Shown piece by piece: positions 58,014-64,000 of a stretch of DNA of 64,000 bases (position 1 is the first letter of the stretch; the number at the start of each line of letters is the position of its first letter). The translations under genes were made by a program, and so were the position numbers. The notes under the pieces are model-generated. The model had not been told where the DNA came from. It did no database searches and saw only the letters and a program-made list of their open reading frames with translations. The stretch spans positions 3,081,101 through 3,145,100 of the forward strand of contig CM030863.1 of assembly GCA_018105865.1 (NCBI GenBank), in the 5' to 3' direction. This stretch comes from Metaphire vulgaris (Eukaryota > Annelida > Clitellata > Crassiclitellata > Megascolecidae).

Positions 58014-58298
58014 ATGGCCACAAATGAGCCTAGCATTTTGAAGTTTGCTTTCACCGATTTCAAAATAATAAATGAAAGAAAGTTGTCCGCGAAATGCAAG
58101 CATTGTCGCGAAATAATAAGTGAAACTCGAGGAACTTCAAGTGGGTTCAAGAAACATCTGGATAGAAAACACGAGACTGGCAAACAGCTACAAAACATCA
58201 AAAGGTATTTTAAATTTATTTTTAAAACATGGTTGGTAGTAGGTACTGGACCTTACTGCCATGGACGCCAATCCATAAGGAGCCAGGGCACCCAATAA
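58014..58298 (+). CDS. BED zinc-finger N-terminus of a hAT transposase
   Basis: An intact 94-codon frame from the ATG at 58014. It contains CKHCREII (first Cys pair), GTSSGFKKHLDRKH (His pair) in the correct BED-finger spacing, preceded by LKFAFTDFKIINERKLSAK. BED fingers at the N-terminus bind transposon ends in hAT transposases. After KHETGKQLQNI the sequence loses similarity and ends at 58298; the catalytic part is absent. Probably the first exon of a deleted transposase nested inside the element at 57235. Confidence 0.8.
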   Translation: MATNEPSILKFAFTDFKIINERKLSAKCKHCREIISETRGTSSGFKKHLDRKHETGKQLQNIKRYFKFIFKTWLVVGTGPYCHGRQSIRSQGTQ

Positions 58299-58459
58299 TT
58301 CGGGTAGGGGCCCAGCACTTGTTTGGCCCCAAAATTTCAATATTTTGACGTTTAATCTGCCCAAATCGAGTGTTGGCCCTGATCAGCGCGCGATTTGCAA
58401 GGAAAGGGGGGATTTTACCCCACTGTCCATGTACATCCCTTCCACTGAGGTGGCTACTG

Positions 58460-58612
58460 CAGGGCCGTTTTAAGGTCTTCGTAGGCCTTGGGCACTCTCA
58501 TATTCGTAGGCCCTCCTCAACTTAAACCTCCAAGTTGCCAACTACGCAACCAACTGTGGATTAAACTGTAGAGTTTAACACTTCTGCATTATTTCATGAC
58601 TTCGTGTTTAAC
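58460..58612 (+). mobile_element. Left end of hAT element related to 7905-8757
   Basis: CAGGGCCGTTTTAAGGTCTT followed by 'cgtaggccttgggcactctc' and 'tccaagttgccaactacgca' closely parallels 7905-8060 (CAGGGCGGTTTGAAGGTCTT). The match stops at about 58610, so this is a truncated copy. Confidence 0.8.
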
Positions 58613-58747
58613 GGGGGCGTCATTTGGGGGCAGGAGCGTGGCTCCAAGGAAATGAAGAAATAATGTAACAAATAAATAAATAAATGTAAAATGTGCAAAA
58701 AATTTGGCAAAATGTACCTAAAAATTTGGCCAAAAACGCCAAATATC

Positions 58748-58948
58748 TGCTGGCCTTGGCCTTGGCCTTGACTTCGGACCTGCTGGCCTTGGCCTCGGAC
58801 CTGCTGGCCTTGGCCTTGGCCTTGGCCTCGGACCTCCTGCCCTTGGCCTTGGCCTTGGCCTTGGCCTCGGATCTCCTGGCCTTGGCCTTGGCCTCGGACC
58901 TCCTGGCCTTGGCCTCGCCTTGGCCTCGACAGTTGTGGCCTCGACTCC
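58748..58948. repeat. GGCCTTGGCCTCG minisatellite, block 2
   Basis: About 200 bp of ggcctt words with 'ggacctgct'/'ggacctcct' punctuation. Same core as 57296-57512 at the other end of the element. Confidence 0.9.
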
Positions 58949-59175
58949 AAGTCTGCCTAGGGGGGGGGGTGACACCAAACAAGGATGACCCTTTTTTGCT
59001 TGTCACGGCATCTGAGAAGGAAAAAATAAACAAATATAAGGATGACCTTTTTGCTTGTCACGGCATTTGAGAAGAAAAAATAAGGAAGGTTTAGAAGAGG
59101 TCCCAAGTCTAAATGGGTGACACCACGATTTTACCACTGGATGACACCAACCCTAGCGACGCCACTGGACAGGAA

Positions 59176-59801
59176 TTTTCCTAAAATATTTTCATATTAT
59201 AGGTTTTCCTTGCAGAAATAGTGTAGCGCAAAACCACGGTTCTACCTAAAGACAAAAATGTCATCGTTTAGGTTACCTTAGATAACCGTTTGTGATAATA
59301 AATTCTTTCCAAAGACCTCACCTCTACATCGAGAGACTATTGAAACATCGATTTTAGTCTTAAAATATAAAATGTTACTGGTGGTGTCGCTAGGGTAACA
59401 AGGTTGGTGTCACCCAATGCGGTAAACTCGTGGTGTCTTCTACCATGGACCTCTTCCAAATCTTCCTTTGCTAGGCCCTATATATAATCGGCTATAATAA
59501 TGCTTGTAAAATAAGTCCAAAACTTACAAGTGACGCAAGAGATAAAACAAATTAAGCAATATAATTTTAGGGACAGTTTTTACGAAATGCAGCAACTTCA
59601 CTTCATAAAAATCAATATCTCTCGCCATATCACTTTGAATTGATAATACAGTAGAGCCAGGCCAGAAAGCCTTGACTGTCCCATGGTGGAGCGCAAACAG
59701 CCTAGTTCTTTATGTGTTTCAATTTTGAACAGCTCCTCACACATGAAACCTCGGACACACTGCATCTTGAGGAATAATTGATGGCTTAGTGATAGTATTG
59801 G
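59176..59801. other. No gene; inverted partial copy of hAT end
   Basis: 59383-59475 is the inverse of 59093-59165 with small differences (tgtcgctagggtaacaaggt; ggtgtcaccca). The rest shows no gene. Confidence 0.6.
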
Positions 59802-59951
59802 CAGGGTGCGATTTGTGACCTGGAGCAGTGTGGGGGTATGTCGAGCTTGGGGGTGTAGTTGTTGGGAAATGTAGCAGTGGGGATGTAGCAGTAGGGGATG
59901 CAGTTGGGCAGTGGGGGGATTCCCCTCTTCCCCCCTACAAATCGCGCCCTA
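59802..59951. mobile_element. 150-bp MITE, exact TSD AGTATTGG
   Basis: Ends cagggtgcgatttgt and acaaatcgcgcccta; agtattgg flanks at 59794-59801 and 59952-59959. Interior has G-rich repeats (gggggtgtag, ggggatgtag). Eight-base duplication points to hAT. Confidence 0.88.
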
Positions 59952-60079
59952 AGTATTGGGAACGATTCTAACAAGTCCCATTCAGCTATGAATTTGAAAC
60001 ATCAAGCACTGACCAGTCTTTGGCTTTGTGGAGACCAATATTGGCTGCATTTCGGTGTCTTCTCAGTCTTGCTATCTAT

Positions 60080-60850
60080 TTAGACTTTACAGTAGGCCTA
60101 TATGCTCATCTTCGGATAACTATTCATCGAAATAGGGAAATTTTGGAACGGTTACCAGTTATTACTCTTCATCTGCCAATAGTAGATCAGGGGCGTAGCT
60201 AGGTTGGTCGGCGCCCCTGGACAAATTTACAAAACATGCTGATATTGCAAGTCACGGATACTAAATTCGTAAGCGCGGGAAAATACAGGGAATTCACATT
60301 TGGAAGTCCCAACAATATGACTCTATTTTCAGGAAATGGAACGCATTGTATCAAAGAATGCATCAGAGAGTGTATGAGAAATTTCTATTTATTCAGATTC
60401 AGGAGCTATACAAATATTACATTACATTATTTGCCTTGATTTAGCCTATCTAATGTCATTATCTGAATCTCACGGCAGTATGCTGTTAGAGAGTCACGCA
60501 TGTATACCCATTATAAACTTCTGTATACCCATTATAACCACCATCTGTGCTATTTTGAGCAGTCAGCACAGTCTTATAGCGATGGCCCGCCGATGGGCAA
60601 AGACTACTTAATACCACGGAGGTATTATCCCAGGAGACGGCATTGCGTCATTTGGCTGAAGCCGACTAGCTGGGAAATTCACAAAAAATTCACAAAAAAT
60701 AAACAAATATAAGGATGACCTTTTTTGCTTGTCAACAGCATGTCATGTTAGACTTTACAGTAGGCCTATATGCTCATCTTCGGATAACTATTCATCGGCA
60801 TGTCATGTTACTCTATAACAGCATACTGCCGTGAGATTCAGATAATGTCA
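60080..60850. repeat. Local direct duplication and inverted duplication
   Basis: A ~47-bp segment (gactttacagtaggcctata, tgctcatcttcggataacta, ttcatcg) occurs identically at 60083 and 60751. A ~44-bp segment at 60455-60497 (gtcattatctgaatctcacg and on) recurs inverted at 60807-60850. A hAT-like CAGGGGCGTAGCTAGG end lies at 60188 between them. Confidence 0.8.
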
Positions 60851-60904
60851 AAACATCATTGGCTAAGTCATGGGGAATAGGATTTGGCATCTACCAGTAC
60901 CAGT

Positions 60905-61066
60905 ATGTAGAGGCGTAGCGAGGGTATCCGGCGCCCGGGGACGAAGTGTACCGTTGGCGCCCCCCAACACTGCTGACAAGCAAAAAAAGGTGGCCACATT
61001 GTTCACGGCGCCCCTCAAGTCTGATGGTGCCCCTCTTCATTTAGTGCTAACGAGCAAAAAAGGTCG
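60905..61066. mobile_element. Partial hAT-type MITE (GAGGCGTAGCGAGGGTATCCGG family)
   Basis: 'ggcgtagcgagggtatccgg' followed by 'cgcccgg' and 'gcgccccccaacactgctga' parallels 45868-45935 and 60188. Two complements of the shared word (60971, 61043). The right end is not recognisable and runs into the THAP remnant. Confidence 0.6.
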
Positions 61067-61070
61067 AAAG

Positions 61071-61410
61071 ATGCCATCCTGTGTCGAACGTGGATTAAAC
61101 GCTGTTATCGTGTAAGGATAAATTTAATGTGACATATTCAAGAATCTGTTCTTGTCACTTCAGCGAAAACTATTTCGAGAGGAATTTACGAAGCGAACTG
61201 ATGGGCACAACAACCAGACGTGTGTTAAAACCAGACGCGGTGCCAACGAGGAATTTACCATCCAAAACCCCGTCAGTTAAATCGCCCAGTCGTAGCATTG
61301 AAAAGCAAAAGAGGTGCGTGCCCCCTTTTAACACCCAGGATGGCCTACTGTCCCGCTTGATTCGGCCTCGCTTAGGAAAGCGAGGTCTTCAGGGCCTCGT
61401 GAGAATGTAA
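61071..61410 (+). pseudogene. THAP-domain remnant
   Basis: The frame at 61129-61410 encodes the second half of a THAP zinc finger: CSCHF (the Cys-x2-His pair), ENYFERNLR, then RRVLKPDAVPT, which is the AVPT box closing the domain. The first Cys pair belongs about 45 residues upstream. A separate short frame at 61071 starts MPSCVERG, like a THAP N-terminus, but ends after 14 codons. A piece is therefore missing or lies in an intron. THAP domains bind DNA and are common in P-element-like transposases and host regulators. Confidence 0.6.
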
Positions 61411-61545
61411 CGCGTGGATGAACTACAGAGACCCGAATCGGATTTATACATTTTAATCATTAGAAAATATAAGCGAAACAAACTGTAGAATGTAATACAA
61501 GCCAACGAAAATACGACGACGTCGTTAACAGAAATTCAGTATACG

Positions 61546-61724
61546 CAGTGTTTATTCTAGGCCTTCTTAGGGGGAATTTCCTCTTCCCCCAAGTTTGAAA
61601 ATTCCCAAATTTTTTTAGATGTTGGCTGGGGAATGGAAATTCCCCCAAACGTGTGGAAACTCAAACCTTGTCCCCCAAACATTTCAAAATCCCCCCAATG
61701 TCAAGAGGGCTAGAATAAACACTG
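61546..61724. mobile_element. 179-bp hAT-type MITE (CAGTGTTTATTCTAG)
   Basis: Ends CAGTGTTTATTCTAGGCC and GGGCTAGAATAAACACTG; flanks agtatacg and agtgtacg match at 7 of 8. Interior has repeated 'attccccc'/'ccccaa' runs. Confidence 0.85.
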
Positions 61725-61792
61725 AGTGTACGGATCTACCGCTTGAACAACCAAAACTTTAATCTATCTTAGTCAACGTCCTATCTCTTTCA

Positions 61793-62035
61793 CTACTCTA
61801 TTGGTCGAAGGCTGAAGGACTCCGCTCTTTTTCCTGTTTCCTTCTCTTCCCCAAAACCGCTTGTGGCGACGCCACGCGTATCATCGTATGTCCCATATAT
61901 TACCAGGAGGTGGCCCTCCTGGTGAGTTCGAGCCCTAAACCGTTCCAGCATGAGAGCTACTAGACGACAATCACGTGCGATGGTCGAAGAGCTAGCAACT
62001 GCCAGCGAGCTAGACATAACTTCATCATCTTCCAA
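61793..62035 (-). other. 80-codon ORF of unknown status
   Basis: A minus-strand frame begins MEDDEVMSSSLAVASSS and has no recognised domain. Its composition is protein-like (acidic start, Arg-rich middle) but it could be a transposon remnant. Confidence 0.25.
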
Positions 62036-62223
62036 TGAACGGTAATACCAAAACTACCTCAGTAGGATGACGTTGACTATGACCATATGAGTCAATCTGA
62101 AAATGGATGACATTTTAGAATTTAAAACGAATACCGGTACTTGTAACACCAGTCTGTTTTGGTGATAGCCAAATTCACCCCTGGGAAGGGGTGTAGGGGC
62201 AGGAGGGTCTCGGTCACAAACTG

Positions 62224-62225
<2 letters not shown>

Positions 62226-62261
<36 letters not shown>
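62226..62261. repeat. (GT)n microsatellite
   Basis: About 18 GT dinucleotides. Confidence 0.95.
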
Positions 62262-62263
<2 letters not shown>

Positions 62264-62273
62264 CCCCTGATGG

Positions 62274-62479
62274 CAGGACCATATTAAGGCGGGGGCTGAG
62301 GGGGCTGTAGCCCCCCGGCCCATCATGAAAATAGGCCCACCGATTTTCGAGATAACCTTTTTTTGCTTGTCAGCACGATTTGAAGGGAGGTAACCTTTTT
62401 TGCTTGTCAGAGATTTTCAGCATAGGCGACGGCCTTTTTTTCTCAGCCCCAGGCCCACTCGGACCTTAATCCGCCCCTG
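62274..62479. mobile_element. hAT-type MITE (CAGGACCATATTAAGG)
   Basis: Ends CAGGACCATATTAAGGCGGG and CCTTAATCCGCCCCTG; flanks cctgatgg and cctgctgg match at 7 of 8. Two copies of 'aacctttttttgcttgtcag' (62361, 62396). Confidence 0.85.
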
Positions 62480-62593
62480 CCTGCTGGGGTGTAGGAAAGT
62501 CCCTGCTCATGACTGCTATAAACATTTGTCGACCAACAATACAGTCCCCACAGGTCTTCTGTTGCCTCTCCACCTGATCTAGGCCCCTATAGG

Positions 62594-63532
62594 CTACACT
62601 CCAGCCAGGAGCTGAATGCCAAAGTAATCATTCAGTTCTAATGCACAAATCTTCATCCAGTCTTTTCCACATACTCTTTCACCTTCGTTTTTGAACATCT
62701 GAAGAATTATGCCAGTAATAGGCCTACGTCGTATGAGAAATAACTGAAGTTTAGCAATAACAGTGTCTGACGCACCGGGTATGCTGTCGGGCCTGGCTGC
62801 CGTCTCATCCTGTGGCGCATACTTGCGAGGAGCAGTACATGTCTTCTGTAACATAAATATTCTTCTCTTAATATTCTTCTCCTTCTATCGATTTGTATAC
62901 ATCTGATCCACCGGATACTAATCCGCGGCCTCTACAGCCAAATCCGTCTCTACCTCGAACACAGCCGAGCTGACCTAGATATGTATAAACGCACATAAGC
63001 CTATTATGATGCAGCATTATAGGTAATGCAGTTTATATACAAATAAGTTCTTTGTAATGACCATTTCACTTATTTGTGTGTAGATGTATCTGATCAATAT
63101 TCTGAGGAACAACTACTCCGACATCATGGCGATTTAGGACACCCTTTCGGAGCAGGATCTTTTGTAAATCCAAGCATATTTCTATGCTGGTTTGATTAAA
63201 TAATTAATTACCGCCATGAAATTACAGCACGATCAAACCAAACGATGCAATCAAACTCTATTTTGACAGAATTAGTCCACCTTGCTGTAATGAATAAGAT
63301 GTGGTCCTTCAGCAGCAACTGCCTGGTCTTCATTGTCTGATGTTCCGCATGCATCAGGATCTGAGGTTATCTGTTGCTGTTCATCTACTATGATTTCAGT
63401 AGATGCCTCATCTGATAACGCTTCTTCGTCACTTAATCTTTCTTCGTCCAGTGCAGTAAATACTAGTTTTCTAGCCTGCTTTTCCGAAAATCTAGTAGAA
63501 AATTGGGGTTTCGATAATTTTTCGTTTGCCAT
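62594..63532 (-). pseudogene. piggyBac-like transposase N-terminal remnant
   Basis: From the ATG at 63532 an acidic N-terminal region (ERLSDEEALSDEAS) runs 86 codons to a stop at 63272. After a gap, the frame at 62594-62854 contains APRKYAPQDE, then FKNEGERVCGKDW and LNDYFGIQLLAGV, matching the start of the piggyBac DDE domain (NxEGxRVYGxDW, YIGLLILAGVYRS). The catalytic aspartates lie beyond and are missing. The family inserts at TTAA. Host-domesticated relatives exist, but the stop and gap argue for decay. Confidence 0.7.
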
Positions 63533-63545
63533 TTCTTTACATTAG

Positions 63546-64000
63546 CACTCTCATGATATCAGCATCCGGTTGGTGTCACTGCAGTAAGTAAGTAGGAATA
63601 TCGTAAAGAAGTAAGTTAGGTTACTAACGGCTAATTTTGACAGTACGAAATGCAAACAAAAGTGAACTTTGACTTGGGGTCCCTATGGACCTCAACATCA
63701 TGTATATACATTTGACTTATCAGAGGGTGGGGGTTATGATAAAAAATCACGCAACTGCGTGTGATTAGCCATATTACTGGTTGAGGAACTCATCTTATTA
63801 TATAATTCTCGATGTCCGGTCTGTCTGTCGGTCACGATACACGGCAGATTTTGCAAGACGCTGTTGCCATAACAACGAAATTGTTTAATCAAAACTGTCT
63901 AAAAAACGCAGCGTTTAACGAAGCTTCTTAATTGCAGCTCAAATCCCCGTTCCCCATCCCTCTCCCAATCGCCTCGGCCTCAACCCATCCCCTTTCCGGC
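63546..64000. other. No gene recognised
   Basis: End of window; mixed sequence with no ORF or repeat that I can name. Confidence 0.5.

Larger units (their letters stand above)
57235..59167 (+). mobile_element. 1.93-kb composite hAT element, exact TSD GACAGGAA
   Basis: Inverted ends CAGTGGCGTCGCGAAAGG and CTAGCGACGCCACTG, with gacaggaa at 57227-57234 and 59168-59175. Subterminal 'gtgacaccat' and 'gatgacaccaac' also match. Inside are two GGCCTTGGCCTCG minisatellites, a nested hAT-like left end (57818, CAGCGGCGGCTTCACAGG), a BED-finger ORF and the left end of a third hAT element (58460). A partial inverted copy of its right end lies at 59383-59475. Confidence 0.88.

Noticed and set aside
58594..59070. 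Overlapping 86-137-codon ORFs with Gly-Gln, Ala-Lys and Ala-Leu repeats
   Set aside because: Same minisatellite read in different frames; no non-repeat domain.

Overview
This window is eukaryotic nuclear DNA from an animal, most likely a marine invertebrate. The evidence is spliced genes with GT-AG introns, (ATT)n/(GAA)n/(GAT)n/(AT)n microsatellites, tRNA-headed SINEs, several non-LTR retrotransposon families, and a very dense load of hAT-type miniature transposons. I cannot name the phylum. A TRAF2/3-type adaptor, a long MAB21-domain protein and secreted/GPI-type Ly6 proteins all fit an invertebrate with an expanded innate-immune repertoire.

Host genes are few and all lie on the minus strand. 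(1) A two-exon Ly6/uPAR-like gene (24946-26167) whose splice phases join cleanly, with a first-exon paralogue at 16072-16264. (2) An uninterrupted 681-codon MAB21/cGAS-like nucleotidyltransferase-fold gene (30429-32474). (3) A TRAF2/3-like gene rebuilt here from seven exons (35946-44131): RING, TRAF zinc fingers, coiled coil and MATH domain, about 517 residues. Genes 2 and 3 are neighbours in the same orientation about 3.5 kb apart. Their families act in nucleic-acid sensing and in receptor/NF-kB signalling, but a functional link here is only inference.

Layout. 0-5.5 kb: a broken multicopy gene, an RTE-like LINE, a Merlin transposase remnant and a CR1/L2-like LINE. 5.46-12.07 kb: one 6.6-kb inverted-repeat DNA transposon with TGTCG...CGACA ends, a 4-bp target duplication and two opposed arrays of a ~113-bp satellite, inserted in the LINE reverse transcriptase. 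12-24 kb: LINE fragments, including a 5'-inverted copy, plus SINEs and a GC-rich minisatellite. 24-32.5 kb: Ly6, MITEs and the MAB21 gene. 33-44 kb: the TRAF gene with transposons in its introns. 44.5-64 kb: almost solid transposon sequence (foldback element, nested hATs with 8-bp duplications, LINEs, THAP, BED and piggyBac remnants).

Two patterns run across the whole window. One is an ~18-bp word, gaccttttttgcttgtca and its reverse complement, found inside many otherwise unrelated miniature elements. The other is strong over-representation of the palindrome TAGGCCTA.

All coordinates and splice sites were read by eye. Domain assignments rest on recognised family motifs; no search was run.
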